Assembly (NCBI RefSeq): GCF_902702935.1
Contig: NZ_LR738855.1
Location: forward strand, 434,001 to 498,000
Reading direction: 5' to 3'
Source: Corynebacterium rouxii
GTDB lineage: Bacteria; Actinomycetota; Actinomycetes; Mycobacteriales; Mycobacteriaceae
DNA: 64,000 bases
The notes under the pieces are model-generated. The model was not told where the DNA came from and did no database searches. It saw only the letters and a program-made list of their open reading frames with translations. Positions 30,311 through 40,410 of this stretch are shown one piece after another (position 1 is the stretch's first letter; each line of letters begins with the position of its first letter). The position numbers and the translations under genes are program-made.

Positions 30311-32437
30311 GTGGCACAAGAAGTGCTTAAGGATCTGAACAAGGTCCGCAACATCGGCATCATGGCCCACATTGACGCCGGTAAGACCACCACCACCGAG
30401 CGTATCCTCTTCTACACCGGTATCAACCGTAAGGTCGGCGAGACCCACGACGGTGCCTCCACCACCGACTGGATGGAGCAGGAGAAGGAACGCGGTATCA
30501 CCATTACCTCCGCTGCTGTTACCTGTTTCTGGAACGGCAACCAGGTCAACATCATCGATACCCCAGGCCACGTTGACTTCACCGTTGAGGTTGAGCGCTC
30601 CCTTCGCGTTCTCGACGGTGCAGTCGCAGTGTTCGACGGTAAAGAGGGCGTTGAGCCTCAGTCCGAGCAGGTGTGGCGTCAGGCTGCTAAGTACGACGTT
30701 CCACGTATCTGCTTCGTGAACAAGATGGACAAGCTCGGCGCAGACTTCTACTTCACCGTTCAGACCATCATCGACCGCCTCGGCGCAAAGCCATTGGTCA
30801 TGCAGCTGCCAATCGGCGCTGAAGATGACTTCGACGGCGTTGTTGACCTTCTCGAGATGAAGGCCATCACCTGGCGCGGCAAGGTCGAGACCGGTGCAGA
30901 GCCAGTTATCGAAGAGATCCCAGCTGACTTGGCTGACAAGGCTGCTGAGTACCGCGAGAAGCTCGTTGAGACCGTTGCTGAGTCCGACGAAGCTCTCATG
31001 GAGAAGTACTTCGGCGGCGAAGAGCTCACCATCGAAGAGCTCAAGGCTGGCATCCGTAAGCTGACCGTTAACTCCGAGGTCTACCCAGTTCTCTGTGGTA
31101 CCGCTTACCGCAACAAGGGCGTTCAGCCACTGCTCGATGCTGTCATCGACTACCTGCCAACCCCACTGGACATCGGAGAGGTTCACGGCCACAAGGTCGG
31201 CGACGAGACCGTTGACTTGGTTCGTAAGCCATCCGTTGATGAGCCTTTCTCCGCTCTTGCCTTCAAGATCGCAGCTCACCCATTCTTCGGTAAGCTGACC
31301 TTCGTCCGCGTTTACTCCGGCATCGTTGAACCAGGTGCTCAGGTTGCTAACTCCACCAAGGGTAAGAACGAGCGCATCGGTAAGCTCTTCCAGATGCACG
31401 CCAACAAGGAGAACCCTGTTGACGAAGCACGCGCTGGTAACATCTACGCGTTCATCGGCCTGAAGGACACCACCACCGGTGACACCCTCTGCGATAAGAA
31501 CGACCAGATCATCCTCGAGTCCATGGACTTCCCGGACCCAGTGATCAAGGTTTCCATCGAGCCAAAGACCAAGTCTGACCAGGAGAAGCTCGGTACCGCT
31601 ATTCAGAAGCTTTCTGAAGAGGATCCAACCTTCACCGTTGAACTCGACGAAGAGTCCGGCCAGACCGTTATCGGCGGCATGGGCGAGCTCCACCTCGACG
31701 TTCTTGTTGACCGCATGAAGCGCGAATTCAAGGTTGAGGCAAACGTTGGTAACCCACAGGTTGCATACCGTGAGACCATCCGTAAGCCTGTTGAGAAGCT
31801 CGAATACACCCACAAGAAGCAGACCGGTGGTTCCGGTCAGTTCGCTAAGGTCATCATCGGCATCGAGCCTTACGCTCCAGAAGCTGAGACCTTGGAAGAG
31901 GGCGAGTCCGCAACCTACAAGTTTGAGAACGCCGTCACCGGTGGTCGCGTGCCAAAGGAGTACATCCCATCCGTCGACGCTGGTATCCAGGATGCTATGC
32001 AGTATGGTTACCTCGCAGGCTTCCCATTGGTGAACATCAAGGCAACCCTGATCGATGGCGCTTACCACGAGGTTGACTCCTCTGAAATGGCCTTCAAGCT
32101 CGCTGGTTCCCAGGCGTTGAAGGAAGCTGTTGCAAAGGCAAAGCCAGTTCTTCTCGAGCCACTGATGGCCGTTGAGGTTATCACCCCTGAGGAGTACATG
32201 GGCGACGTTATCGGCGACATCAACTCCCGCCGTGGCCAGGTCTCCGCTATGGATGACCGTGCAGGCGCAAAGGTTGTTAAGGCTAAGGTTCCACTGTCCG
32301 AGATGTTCGGCTACGTGGGTGACCTGCGTTCCCGCACCCAGGGTCGTGCAAACTACACCATGATCTTCGACTCCTACGCTGAGGTTCCTACCAACGTGGC
32401 AGCTGAGATCGTGGCAGAGCGCAACGGCACTGCTTAA
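30311..32437 (+). CDS. fusA: Elongation factor G
   Basis: EF-G has 708 residues and is the translocation GTPase. The GTPase motifs are [12 protein letters not shown] (residues 19-30), RGITI (switch II region), DTPGH, and [10 protein letters not shown] for guanine recognition. The five-domain layout is complete to the C-terminal [11 protein letters not shown] segment. A GTG start after GGGACAACT is used. The sequence shows no obvious truncation, and the length is normal for actinobacteria. Confidence 0.98.
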   Translation: MAQEVLKDLNKVRNIGIMAHIDAGKTTTTERILFYTGINRKVGETHDGASTTDWMEQEKERGITITSAAVTCFWNGNQVNIIDTPGHVDFTVEVERSLRVLDGAVAVFDGKEGVEPQSEQVWRQAAKYDVPRICFVNKMDKLGADFYFTVQTIIDRLGAKPLVMQLPIGAEDDFDGVVDLLEMKAITWRGKVETGAEPVIEEIPADLADKAAEYREKLVETVAESDEALMEKYFGGEELTIEELKAGIRKLTVNSEVYPVLCGTAYRNKGVQPLLDAVIDYLPTPLDIGEVHGHKVGDETVDLVRKPSVDEPFSALAFKIAAHPFFGKLTFVRVYSGIVEPGAQVANSTKGKNERIGKLFQMHANKENPVDEARAGNIYAFIGLKDTTTGDTLCDKNDQIILESMDFPDPVIKVSIEPKTKSDQEKLGTAIQKLSEEDPTFTVELDEESGQTVIGGMGELHLDVLVDRMKREFKVEANVGNPQVAYRETIRKPVEKLEYTHKKQTGGSGQFAKVIIGIEPYAPEAETLEEGESATYKFENAVTGGRVPKEYIPSVDAGIQDAMQYGYLAGFPLVNIKATLIDGAYHEVDSSEMAFKLAGSQALKEAVAKAKPVLLEPLMAVEVITPEEYMGDVIGDINSRRGQVSAMDDRAGAKVVKAKVPLSEMFGYVGDLRSRTQGRANYTMIFDSYAEVPTNVAAEIVAERNGTA

Positions 32438-32755
32438 TCTAAGCCTCTCGCAGTTTTCTCCCTATGCACGATTTCTAGTCAGTTACAGGGCATAGGGGGA
32501 GCGTAGGCGGGGGTAGCGGCTTGCTGAGCACTTCCTCTACTTCAAAGGGAATGCTGAGCCGGCCGTTACCCTGTACGATCCCATCTGGTTTCTTCGGTGG
32601 TTTGATAAATACCCCGTTGTGACCCTAGGATCATGTAACTGGCACAATGTAAATAGCTGTACTGCCAGACTGCCGAATTAGCAGTCAGAAATGTACAGCA
32701 CTGTCAACTCGTGGCTGCGAAATCGTAGCCACCACGAAGTCCAGGAGGACACACA
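32438..32755 (+). promoter_or_regulatory. fusA-tuf intergenic region with tuf promoter
   Basis: This 318-base gap contains no gene. TTGATA (32602-32607), an 18-base spacer, and TAGGAT (32626-32631) form a good promoter for tuf, leaving a leader of about 120 bases. A canonical ribosome site (AGGAGGA, about 32742-32748) precedes the GTG start. So tuf can be transcribed apart from fusA. Confidence 0.6.
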
Positions 32756-33946
32756 GTGGCAAAGGCTAAGTTCGAGCGTACCAAGCCGCACGTCAACATC
32801 GGCACCATCGGTCACGTTGACCACGGTAAGACCACCACCACCGCTGCTATCACCAAGGTTTTGGCAGACGCTTACCCAGAGCTGAACGAAGCTTTCGCTT
32901 TCGATGCCATCGATAAGGCACCGGAAGAGAAAGAGCGTGGTATTACCATCAACATCTCCCACGTGGAGTACCAGACCGAGAAGCGCCACTACGCACACGT
33001 TGACGCTCCAGGTCACGCTGACTACATCAAGAACATGATCACCGGTGCTGCTCAGATGGACGGCGCAATCCTCGTTGTTGCTGCCACCGACGGCCCAATG
33101 CCTCAGACCCGTGAGCACGTTCTGCTCGCTCGCCAGGTCGGCGTTCCTTACATCCTCGTTGCTCTGAACAAGTGCGACATGGTTGACGATGAGGAAATCA
33201 TCGAGCTCGTCGAGATGGAGATCCGTGAACTGCTCGCTGAGCAGGATTACGACGAAGAGGCTCCAATCATCCACATCTCCGCACTGAAGGCTCTTGAGGG
33301 CGACGAGAAGTGGACCCAGTCCATCATCGACCTCATGCAGGCTTGCGATGATTCCATCCCAGACCCAGAGCGTGAGACCGACAAGCCATTCCTCATGCCT
33401 ATCGAGGACATCTTCACCATCACCGGCCGCGGTACCGTTGTTACCGGCCGTGTTGAGCGTGGCTCCCTGAAGGTCAACGAGGACGTCGAGATCATCGGTA
33501 TCCGCGAGAAGGCTACCACCACCACCGTTACCGGTATCGAGATGTTCCGTAAGCTTCTCGACTACACCGAGGCTGGCGACAACTGTGGTCTGCTTCTCCG
33601 TGGCGTTAAGCGCGAAGACGTTGAGCGTGGCCAGGTTGTTGTTAAGCCAGGCGCTTACACCCCTCACACCGAGTTCGAGGGCTCTGTCTACGTTCTGTCC
33701 AAGGACGAGGGTGGCCGCCACACCCCATTCTTCGACAACTACCGCCCACAGTTCTACTTCCGCACCACCGACGTTACCGGTGTTGTGAAGCTTCCTGAGG
33801 GCACCGAGATGGTCATGCCTGGCGACAACGTCGACATGTCCGTCACCCTGATCCAGCCTGTCGCTATGGACGAGGGCCTGCGCTTCGCTATCCGCGAGGG
33901 CTCCCGCACCGTCGGCGCTGGTCGCGTTACCAAGATCATCAAGTAA
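32756..33946 (+). CDS. tuf: Elongation factor Tu
   Basis: EF-Tu has 396 residues and carries aminoacyl-tRNA to the ribosome. The P-loop is GHVDHGKT (19-26), with DAPGHADY and NKCDMVDD for guanine binding. The beta-barrel domains 2 and 3 follow, ending [16 protein letters not shown] start is used behind AGGAGGA. Only one tuf copy is visible in the window. A terminator follows at 33976. Confidence 0.99.
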   Translation: MAKAKFERTKPHVNIGTIGHVDHGKTTTTAAITKVLADAYPELNEAFAFDAIDKAPEEKERGITINISHVEYQTEKRHYAHVDAPGHADYIKNMITGAAQMDGAILVVAATDGPMPQTREHVLLARQVGVPYILVALNKCDMVDDEEIIELVEMEIRELLAEQDYDEEAPIIHISALKALEGDEKWTQSIIDLMQACDDSIPDPERETDKPFLMPIEDIFTITGRGTVVTGRVERGSLKVNEDVEIIGIREKATTTTVTGIEMFRKLLDYTEAGDNCGLLLRGVKREDVERGQVVVKPGAYTPHTEFEGSVYVLSKDEGGRHTPFFDNYRPQFYFRTTDVTGVVKLPEGTEMVMPGDNVDMSVTLIQPVAMDEGLRFAIREGSRTVGAGRVTKIIK

Positions 33947-33975
33947 TGATCTTCTGCGCCTAGGCGCATAGAATT

Positions 33976-34006
33976 GCCGCTTCCCCACAAGGGGAGGTGG
34001 CTTTTC
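33976..34006 (+). terminator. Rho-independent terminator of tuf
   Basis: An 11-bp stem with two G-T pairs (gccgcttcccc, loop ACAA, ggggaggtggc) is followed by TTTTCT. It lies 30 bases after the tuf stop. Confidence 0.85.
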
Positions 34007-34022
34007 TCGTATCATCGAACGT

Positions 34023-34580
34023 ATGCTAAATCCCCACTTCCGCGACGTGATGCTCGAACAACTAACAATCGATCCCTGGCGCATCCCGGTCGTAGTGCTT
34101 TCCGCAGTGGGAACATATATTGGCTTTTTAGTGCTCGTTAAAATTTTTGGCACCCGAGTGCTCGCGAAAATGACTGCCTTTGACGCCGTCGTTCTTGTTA
34201 TGTTTGGGGCAGTAGCAGGGCGTGTCACCATCGGGCATCCACCAACCCTTGCTGCTGGGCTTATTGGGCTTTCAACCCTCATGTTGCTGGAAGCTACCTT
34301 TGGGCAAATCCGGAGATTTTCGCGATTCCAGCACACCCTTAACGGTCGCTCGCAAGTAGTAATGGCACACGGCGAAATCATCGCCGAGCAGCTGCGGAAA
34401 ACGCGTTTATCCTATAGCGACGTTCGGCTGGCAGTGCGTAGAGCAGGACTTGCAAGTTTGAGTCAAGTTCAGTGCATGATTCTCGAACCGACGGGAGATC
34501 TATCGGTTATTAGAGAAGGTGTCCCGATGGATCCGGGATTGCTTAAGAATGTTGCGGGCGTGGAGTATATCTACCCATAG
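34023..34580 (+). CDS. YetF-like (DUF421) membrane protein
   Basis: A 185-residue protein with three N-terminal membrane helices (IPVVVLSAVGTYIGFLVLV, AFDAVVLVMFGAVAGRVTI, LAAGLIGLSTLMLLEATFG) followed by a cytoplasmic domain. The hallmarks are LVKIFGTRVLAKMTAFDAV, close to the family GKR..A.MT.FD motif, and the QVQCMILEPTGDLSV block near the end. The function of DUF421 proteins is poorly known; the cytoplasmic domain may sense small ligands. It lies between the tuf terminator and the S10 leader and is probably its own unit. The start ATG at 34023 has no strong ribosome site. Confidence 0.8.
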   Translation: MLNPHFRDVMLEQLTIDPWRIPVVVLSAVGTYIGFLVLVKIFGTRVLAKMTAFDAVVLVMFGAVAGRVTIGHPPTLAAGLIGLSTLMLLEATFGQIRRFSRFQHTLNGRSQVVMAHGEIIAEQLRKTRLSYSDVRLAVRRAGLASLSQVQCMILEPTGDLSVIREGVPMDPGLLKNVAGVEYIYP

Positions 34581-35090
34581 TTTTCGGTGTGGACCAACTA
34601 CCTGCGGAAATTTTTAAAAATCTTAGCAATGGTGTTGCAAAGTCGTTTTATACGTGTTTTAATAATCAAGTTGCTTTGACAGGCCGCCGTTGAGCGGGCT
34701 GGCGCAGCAACCATGACACCTTCATGGTGTGGGTTCAGAAATGGACCACACGTTAAGGATCCTTAAGGCCAAGGCGTTAAGCCTGTTCAACCTTGAGGGC
34801 CGGAGTTTGAAGGGGCATGGCAAATAAACAGCGGCAGTATACGTAAGGGTCACGCTTATCGTGAGATAAAGTCCCTTCCGGCTTGACATTACGGGTCTTG
34901 TACCCCGTCAGGATGTTTACGGCGTTTGTTATGTGCCTTCGTCCTATGAACTCCACCAAGTCGATACGACAGTCAAGTTAAGAACTGGCGTTGCGCCCAG
35001 GTCCCCGAAGATCCGGACAACGTTATAGAGAAATATTGAAGCGATTCCCACCAATCCAAGGATGTGGGACAAGCGAGGAAGAGGATAAGC
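34581..35090 (+). promoter_or_regulatory. 510-bp leader/intergenic region upstream of the S10 operon
   Basis: No convincing gene is seen. Possible promoters are TTGCAA (34635-34640) with TAATAA (34660-34665) and a TTGACA at 34883-34888. The region contains a 14-bp palindrome (TTAAGGATCCTTAA, 34753-34766) and other short hairpins. A ribosome site (GAGGAAGAGGA, about 35074-35084) precedes rpsJ. The length suggests an untranslated leader that may mediate control of ribosomal protein synthesis, but no known L4-binding structure is identified. Confidence 0.4.
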
Positions 35091-35396
35091 GTGGCGGGAC
35101 AAAAGATCCGCATTCGGCTGAAGGCCTACGATCACGAGGCGATCGACGCTTCTGCAAAGAAGATTGTCGAGACGGTCACCCGTACCGGCGCTCGTGTTGT
35201 TGGTCCAGTGCCGTTGCCCACCGAAAAGAACGTATACGCCGTTATTCGTTCTCCCCATAAGTACAAGGATTCTCGCGAGCACTTCGAGATGCGCACGCAC
35301 AAGCGCCTGATCGACATCCTCGACCCGACGCCGAAGACGGTTGACGCACTTATGCGCATCGACCTTCCGGCCAGCGTCGACGTGAATATTCAGTGA
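35091..35396 (+). CDS. rpsJ: 30S ribosomal protein S10
   Basis: S10 has 101 residues, starting [16 protein letters not shown] at the GTG 35091. The extended frame to 35064 is discarded because the family begins here and the purine-rich ribosome site lies just upstream. S10 is part of the 30S head and also of the NusB-NusE antitermination complex. It is the first gene of the S10 operon; rplC follows after 32 bases. Confidence 0.98.
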   Translation: MAGQKIRIRLKAYDHEAIDASAKKIVETVTRTGARVVGPVPLPTEKNVYAVIRSPHKYKDSREHFEMRTHKRLIDILDPTPKTVDALMRIDLPASVDVNIQ

Positions 35397-35428
35397 TCGA
35401 CGAAATTTTTGGCAGCGGAGAATAACTA

Positions 35429-36085
35429 ATGAGTGAAACTGAGATCAAGGGCATTCTGGGCACCAAGCTCGGCATGACTCAGATCTTCGACGAGGACAAC
35501 CGTGTTATCCCGGTTACCGTCGTTGAAGCTGGTCCATGTGTCGTAACCCAGATTCGCACCGTAGAGACCGATGGCTACAACGCTATCCAGATCGCATACG
35601 GCGAAATCGACCCACGCAAGGCTAACAAGCCAGCAGCGGGTCACTTTAAGAAAGCGGGCGTTACCCCCCGCCGTCACGTAGCAGAGATTCGTATGGACGA
35701 TGTCTCCGGCTACGAGCTCGGCCAGGACGTGACCGTTGAGATCTTCGAAGGTATCAACTTCGTTGACGTCACCGGCACCACCAAGGGTAAGGGCTACGCC
35801 GGCGCTATGAAGCGCCACGGCTTCGCTGGCCAGGGCGCTGCCCACGGTAACCAGGCTGCACACCGCCGCGTCGGTGGCATCGGTGCCTGCGCTACCCCAG
35901 GTCGTGTCTTCAAGGGCACCCGTATGGCAGGCCGCATGGGTAGTGACCGCGTCACCACCCAGAACCTCAAGGTTCAAAAGATCGACGCAGATGCTAACCT
36001 CATCCTGATCAAGGGCGCTATCCCAGGCGTTCGCGGTGGCATCGTAACCGTTAAGACCGCAGTGAAGGGCGGTGCACACGCATGA
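35429..36085 (+). CDS. rplC: 50S ribosomal protein L3
   Basis: L3 has 218 residues, with the N-terminal [17 protein letters not shown] block and the central loop [20 protein letters not shown] that reaches toward the peptidyl transferase centre. GTRMAGRMG is also conserved. The start is an ATG after GGAG. It overlaps rplD by 4 bases (ATGA), so the two are coupled. Confidence 0.98.
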   Translation: MSETEIKGILGTKLGMTQIFDEDNRVIPVTVVEAGPCVVTQIRTVETDGYNAIQIAYGEIDPRKANKPAAGHFKKAGVTPRRHVAEIRMDDVSGYELGQDVTVEIFEGINFVDVTGTTKGKGYAGAMKRHGFAGQGAAHGNQAAHRRVGGIGACATPGRVFKGTRMAGRMGSDRVTTQNLKVQKIDADANLILIKGAIPGVRGGIVTVKTAVKGGAHA

Positions 36086-36735
36086 CCAATCTGAAGTTGG
36101 ACGTCCTCACCGCTGAGGGCAAGACCGATGGTCAGGTCGAGCTGCCAGCAGAGATCTTCGATCGCGAAGCATCTGTGGCACTCCTCCACCAGGTCGTCAA
36201 CGCACAGCTCGCTGCAAAACGTCAGGGAACCCACTCGGCTAAGACCCGTGCTGAGGTTTCTGGTGGCGGACGCAAGCCGTTCCGTCAGAAGGGCACCGGT
36301 CGCGCACGTCAGGGCTCGATCCGCGCTCCTCACTTCACCGGTGGTGGCATTTCGCACGGCCCTAAGCCACGCGATTACAGCCAGCGCACCCCTAAGAAGA
36401 TGATCAAGGCCGCTTTGTTCGGTGCTCTCACCGACCGTGCACGTCACGAGCGTATCCACGTCATCTCCGAGTTGGTTGCTGGTCAGACTCCATCCACCAA
36501 GTCCGCACGCTCCTTCATCGAGCGCATCACGGATCGTCGCAACGTTCTTCTCGTTGTCGGCCGTGAGGACGTAACCGCACAGAAGAGTGCTCGTAACCTG
36601 CCAGGCGTTCACATCCTGTTCGCCGACCAGCTGAACACCTACGACGTCCTGTACTCGGACGACGTTGTGTTCTCCGTCGAGGCTCTGAACACCTTCATTA
36701 ACCGCGCTTCCGGTGCGGCTCAGGAGGAGAAGTAA
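36082..36735 (+). CDS. rplD: 50S ribosomal protein L4
   Basis: L4 has 217 residues. The long internal loop that enters the exit tunnel is visible ([20 protein letters not shown], then [16 protein letters not shown]). In other bacteria L4 also represses its own operon through the S10 leader; whether that happens here is not known. The ATG overlaps the rplC stop, and its stop overlaps the rplW start by one base. Confidence 0.98.
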   Translation: MTNLKLDVLTAEGKTDGQVELPAEIFDREASVALLHQVVNAQLAAKRQGTHSAKTRAEVSGGGRKPFRQKGTGRARQGSIRAPHFTGGGISHGPKPRDYSQRTPKKMIKAALFGALTDRARHERIHVISELVAGQTPSTKSARSFIERITDRRNVLLVVGREDVTAQKSARNLPGVHILFADQLNTYDVLYSDDVVFSVEALNTFINRASGAAQEEK

Positions 36736-37040
36736 TGGCTAAGATCGCAGACCCCCGTGACATCATTCTCGCCCCGGTTGTCTCTGAGAAGTCTTATGGC
36801 CTGATGGAGCAGAACACCTACGCGTTCTTCGTTGCTCCAACTGCTAACAAGACCGAGATCAAGATCGCCATCGAGCAGATCTTCGGCGTTAAGGTTGACT
36901 CCGTTAACACCGCTAACCGTGCAGGTAAGCGCAAGCGCTCCCGCACCGGTTACGGCGTTCGTAAGGCAACCAAGCGCGCCTACGTGACGCTTCGAGAGGG
37001 CAGCGACGCTATCGACATCTTCGGCGGAAACGCCGCGTAA
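36735..37040 (+). CDS. rplW: 50S ribosomal protein L23
   Basis: L23 has 101 residues and lies at the tunnel exit, where it docks trigger factor and SRP. Family blocks are [20 protein letters not shown] and [20 protein letters not shown], then [13 protein letters not shown]. The ATG overlaps the last base of the rplD stop. Next is rplB after 21 bases. Confidence 0.97.
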   Translation: MAKIADPRDIILAPVVSEKSYGLMEQNTYAFFVAPTANKTEIKIAIEQIFGVKVDSVNTANRAGKRKRSRTGYGVRKATKRAYVTLREGSDAIDIFGGNAA

Positions 37041-37061
37041 GGGTCGAGGTAAGGACACATT

Positions 37062-37904
37062 ATGGCTATTCGTAAGTACAAGCCGACAACCCCGGGTCGC
37101 CGCCAGAGCTCCGTTTCCATGTTCGAGGAGATCACTCGCTCGACTCCGGAAAAGTCTTTGGTACGCCCCCTTCCTAAGAAGGGTGGCCGTAACGTACACG
37201 GCCACATCACCGTTCGCCACAAGGGTGGTGGACACAAGCGCCAGTACCGTCTGATCGACTTCCGTCGTAACGACAAGGACGGCATCCCAGCTAAGGTCGC
37301 TCACATCGAGTACGACCCAAACCGTACCGCTAACATCGCGCTGCTCCACTACGTGGACGGCGAGAAGCGCTACATCATTGCTCCTAAGGGCCTCCAGCAG
37401 GGTCAGATGATCGAGTCCGGTGCTAACGCAGACATCAAGGTTGGCAACAACCTCCCACTGCGTAACATCCCAGCCGGTACCACCATCCACTGCGTAGAGC
37501 TCAAGCCAGGTGCAGGTGCAAAGCTGGCTCGTTCCGCTGGTGCTTCCATCCAGTTGCTCGGTAAGGCTGGCAAGTACGCAGTTCTGCGTATGCCTTCCTC
37601 CGAAATCCGCCGCGTCGACATCCGCTGCCGCGCAACCGTTGGTGAGGTCGGCAACGCTGACCAGATCAACATCCGCTGGGGCAAGGCTGGCCGTATGCGC
37701 TGGAAGGGCGTTCGCCCAACCGTCCGTGGTGTCGTTATGAACCCGGTCGACCACCCACACGGTGGTGGTGAAGGTAAGACCTCTGGTGGTCGTCATCCTG
37801 TTTCCCCATGGGGCAAGAAGGAAGGCCGCACCCGTAACCCTAACCGTTACAGCAACAATATGATCGTGCAGCGCCGCCGCACGAACAAGAGCAAGAAGCG
37901 CTAA
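37062..37904 (+). CDS. rplB: 50S ribosomal protein L2
   Basis: L2 has 280 residues and is needed for subunit joining and peptidyl transfer. Landmarks are [20 protein letters not shown] in the N-terminal half and the highly conserved [20 protein letters not shown] with the essential histidine. The basic C-terminus NKSKKR is normal. The start is an ATG after AAGGACACATT. Confidence 0.98.
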   Translation: MAIRKYKPTTPGRRQSSVSMFEEITRSTPEKSLVRPLPKKGGRNVHGHITVRHKGGGHKRQYRLIDFRRNDKDGIPAKVAHIEYDPNRTANIALLHYVDGEKRYIIAPKGLQQGQMIESGANADIKVGNNLPLRNIPAGTTIHCVELKPGAGAKLARSAGASIQLLGKAGKYAVLRMPSSEIRRVDIRCRATVGEVGNADQINIRWGKAGRMRWKGVRPTVRGVVMNPVDHPHGGGEGKTSGGRHPVSPWGKKEGRTRNPNRYSNNMIVQRRRTNKSKKR

Positions 37905-37920
37905 GAGGAGGAAAACTTAG

Positions 37921-38199
37921 ATGCCACGCAGCCTAAAGAAGGGCCCGTTCGTCGATGAGCACCTCCTCAACAAGGTCGACGCTCAGAACGAAAAGGGCAC
38001 CAAGCAGGTCATCAAGACCTGGTCCCGCCGTTCCACCATTCTCCCAGACTTCATTGGACACACCTTCGCCGTTCACGACGGTCGCAAGCACGTTCCAGTG
38101 TTCGTGGACGACTCCATGGTCGGCCACAAGCTTGGTGAGTTTGCTCCAACCAAGACCTTCAAGGGTCACATCAAGGACGACAAGAAGGGACGTCGATAA
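37921..38199 (+). CDS. rpsS: 30S ribosomal protein S19
   Basis: S19 has 92 residues and contacts the tRNA-binding head of the 30S. The protein begins [16 protein letters not shown] and contains the conserved [14 protein letters not shown] and [19 protein letters not shown] strong AGAGGAGG site lies upstream. rplV begins 3 bases after its stop. Confidence 0.98.
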   Translation: MPRSLKKGPFVDEHLLNKVDAQNEKGTKQVIKTWSRRSTILPDFIGHTFAVHDGRKHVPVFVDDSMVGHKLGEFAPTKTFKGHIKDDKKGRR

Positions 38200-38202
38200 G
38201 CG

Positions 38203-38565
38203 ATGAGTGAAGCAATCACCTCCGCACGCGCAACCGCGCGCTTCGTCCGTGTCTCCCCAATGAAGGCACGTCGCGTGATCGATTTGGTCCGCGGCAAGTC
38301 CGTTGAGGAAGCACTCGCAATTCTGAAGTACGCCCCACAGGCAGCTTCCGAGCCAGTAGCAAAGGTTGTAGCTTCTGCTGCAGCTAACGCTGAGAACAAC
38401 TTCGGCTTGGATCGCCGCTCCCTGGTTGTCTCCGAGGCATTCGCCGACGAGGGCCCAACCATGCGTCGTTTCAGTCCACGCGCTCAGGGTCGTGCTTTCC
38501 AGATCCGCAAGCGCACCAGCCACATCACCATCGTGGTTGAGAGCCAGAAGGAAGGGGCCAAGTAG
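38203..38565 (+). CDS. rplV: 50S ribosomal protein L22
   Basis: L22 has 120 residues. Its beta hairpin lines the exit tunnel where macrolides bind; the hairpin region ([20 protein letters not shown]) shows no insertion or deletion of the kind seen in macrolide-resistant mutants. The N-terminal [20 protein letters not shown] is typical. Its stop overlaps the GTG start of rpsC by one base. Confidence 0.98.
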   Translation: MSEAITSARATARFVRVSPMKARRVIDLVRGKSVEEALAILKYAPQAASEPVAKVVASAAANAENNFGLDRRSLVVSEAFADEGPTMRRFSPRAQGRAFQIRKRTSHITIVVESQKEGAK

Positions 38566-39311
38566 TGGGCCAGAAAATCCATCCTCACGGCCTACGTCTG
38601 GGCATCACTTCCGACTGGAAGTCCCACTGGTACGCCGACAAGAACTACGCTGAGTACCTCGCTGAAGACATCCGTGTTCGTGAGTACTTGGTAAAGACCC
38701 TCGACCGTGCAGGTATCGCCGATGTTGTCATCGAGCGCACCCGTGAGCGCGTTCGCGTCGACATTCACACCGCCCGCCCGGGCATCGTGATCGGCCGCCG
38801 CGGCTCTGAGGCTGACCGCCTCCGCACCGAGCTGGAGAAGCTCACCGGCAAGCAGGTCGCCCTCAACATCCTCGAGGTCAAGAACATTGATGCAAACGCT
38901 CAGCTGGTGGCACAGTCCATCGCCGAGCAGCTGACCAACCGTGTGGCATTCCGCCGTGCAATGCGCAAGGCAATCCAGGGCGCTATGCGTCAGCCACAGG
39001 TCAAGGGCATCAAGGTTGTGTGCTCCGGTCGTCTTGGCGGTGCCGAGATGTCCCGCACCGAGCGCTACCACGAGGGTCGCGTTCCACTTCACACCCTCCG
39101 CGCCGAGATCGACTACGGCACCTACGAGGCTCACACCACCTTCGGCCGCATTGGCGTTAAGGTGTGGATCTACAAGGGTGATGTTGTCGGTGGTCGTCGT
39201 GAGAGCGAGATCAACGCACCAGCAGAGCGTCGCGGCCGCGGCGACCGCAACGGACGTCCACGTCGTGGCGGTCAGCGTCGTCAGCGCTCTGAGCAGAAGC
39301 AGGAGGGCTAA
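38565..39311 (+). CDS. rpsC: 30S ribosomal protein S3
   Basis: S3 has 248 residues and forms part of the mRNA entry channel. The KH domain is seen in [20 protein letters not shown]. The family start [15 protein letters not shown] is encoded from the GTG that overlaps the rplV stop. The long basic C-terminus ([18 protein letters not shown]) is usual in actinobacteria. Confidence 0.98.
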   Translation: MGQKIHPHGLRLGITSDWKSHWYADKNYAEYLAEDIRVREYLVKTLDRAGIADVVIERTRERVRVDIHTARPGIVIGRRGSEADRLRTELEKLTGKQVALNILEVKNIDANAQLVAQSIAEQLTNRVAFRRAMRKAIQGAMRQPQVKGIKVVCSGRLGGAEMSRTERYHEGRVPLHTLRAEIDYGTYEAHTTFGRIGVKVWIYKGDVVGGRRESEINAPAERRGRGDRNGRPRRGGQRRQRSEQKQEG

Positions 39312-39314
39312 GAA

Positions 39315-39731
39315 ATGCTTATCCCTAAGCGCGTAAAGTACCGTCGTCAGCACCGCCCTCACCGTAGCGGCGTTTCTAAGGGCGGTAACCGCATCACTTT
39401 CGGTGACTATGGCATCCAGGCTCTCGAGCCTGCCTACATCACCAACCGTCAGATCGAATCTGCACGTATTGCCATTAACCGCCACGTCAAGCGTGGTGGC
39501 AAAGTGTGGATCAACATCTTCCCGGACCGTCCGTTGACCCAGAAGCCACTCGGCGTTCGTATGGGTTCCGGTAAGGGTCCAGTTGAGAAGTGGGTTGCCA
39601 ACGTCAAGCCAGGTCGCATCCTCTTCGAGATGAGCTTCCCTAACGAGGAAGTTGCTCTTGAAGCGCTGCGTCGTGCAGGCCAGAAGCTCCCTTGCAAGGT
39701 TCGTATCGTTAAGAAGGAGGACCAGTTCTAA
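39315..39731 (+). CDS. rplP: 50S ribosomal protein L16
   Basis: L16 has 138 residues and positions the A-site tRNA. The family start [19 protein letters not shown] and the central [21 protein letters not shown] are clear. The stop overlaps the rpmC start by one base. Confidence 0.98.
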   Translation: MLIPKRVKYRRQHRPHRSGVSKGGNRITFGDYGIQALEPAYITNRQIESARIAINRHVKRGGKVWINIFPDRPLTQKPLGVRMGSGKGPVEKWVANVKPGRILFEMSFPNEEVALEALRRAGQKLPCKVRIVKKEDQF

Positions 39732-39961
39732 TGGCTAACGGTACCCCCGCACACGAGCTTCGCGAGCTGAACGCCGAGGAGCTTAAGACCCGTCTGACCG
39801 AGGCTAAGGAAGAGCTGTTCAACCTGCGATTCCAGGCCGCAACCGGTCAGCTGACCAACAACCGCCGCCTTCGCACGGTCAAGCGCGACATCGCCCGCAT
39901 CTACACGGTTATTCGCGAGCGTGAGCTGGGCCTGTCCGAGGTTCCGGGAGCTGAGGCTTAA
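39731..39961 (+). CDS. rpmC: 50S ribosomal protein L29
   Basis: L29 has 76 residues, with the two-helix form ([20 protein letters not shown], then [19 protein letters not shown]). It binds near the tunnel exit. The first residues (MANGTPAHE) and the acidic tail ([10 protein letters not shown]) are actinobacterial variations. rpsQ follows after 2 bases. Confidence 0.97.
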   Translation: MANGTPAHELRELNAEELKTRLTEAKEELFNLRFQAATGQLTNNRRLRTVKRDIARIYTVIRERELGLSEVPGAEA

Positions 39962-39963
39962 AC

Positions 39964-40242
39964 ATGAGTGAGGCAAACGTGAACAACAAGGAAAAGGGCG
40001 CACGCAAGGTCCGCACCGGCTACGTGGTTTCTGACAAGATGCAGAAGACCATCGTCGTCGAGCTCGAGGACCGCAAGTCCCACGCAAAGTACGGCAAGAC
40101 CATTCGTACCAACTCGAAGGTCAAGGCTCACGATGAGAAGGAAATCGCCGGCATCGGTGACCTCGTTCGCATCGAAGAGACCCGCCCACTGTCTAAGGAC
40201 AAGCACTTCCGTCTCGTTGAGATCGTGGAGAAGGCAAAGTAA
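39964..40242 (+). CDS. rpsQ: 30S ribosomal protein S17
   Basis: S17 has 92 residues with the OB fold ([20 protein letters not shown], then [20 protein letters not shown]). The N-terminal extension ([16 protein letters not shown]) is common in corynebacteria. It is the last gene before a terminator, so the S10 operon ends here and rplN is separated by the exporter genes. Confidence 0.98.
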   Translation: MSEANVNNKEKGARKVRTGYVVSDKMQKTIVVELEDRKSHAKYGKTIRTNSKVKAHDEKEIAGIGDLVRIEETRPLSKDKHFRLVEIVEKAK

Positions 40243-40274
40243 TTTGCTGCCCCACTGTCACTGAGACAGACAAG

Positions 40275-40311
40275 AACCCCAGACCTGCCATTATGGTGAG
40301 TCTGGGGTTTT
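40275..40311 (+). terminator. Terminator of the S10 operon
   Basis: A 10-bp perfect stem (AACCCCAGAC at 40275-40284 with its complement at 40300-40309) has a 15-base loop and ends in a short T-run. Confidence 0.88.
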
Positions 40312-40410
40312 GCTATGCCACCACGTTCGTCTTGATGAACAGTGTTATACTTTTTGGAACTGAATTGATGCCCTCACCTCGCTTTTTAAATAAAAGGACA
40401 AGACGCACAC

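Noticed and set aside
30299..32068. 589-codon minus-strand frame opposite fusA
   Set aside because: It is the mirror of the codon bias of fusA; no ribosome site or family features.
32678..34381. 567-codon minus-strand frame opposite tuf and beyond
   Set aside because: It spans tuf, its terminator and the YetF-like gene, which is not compatible with a real gene here.
34777..34959. 60-codon minus-strand ORF in the S10 leader
   Set aside because: No ribosome site, no family, and the antisense position in a long leader makes it unlikely.
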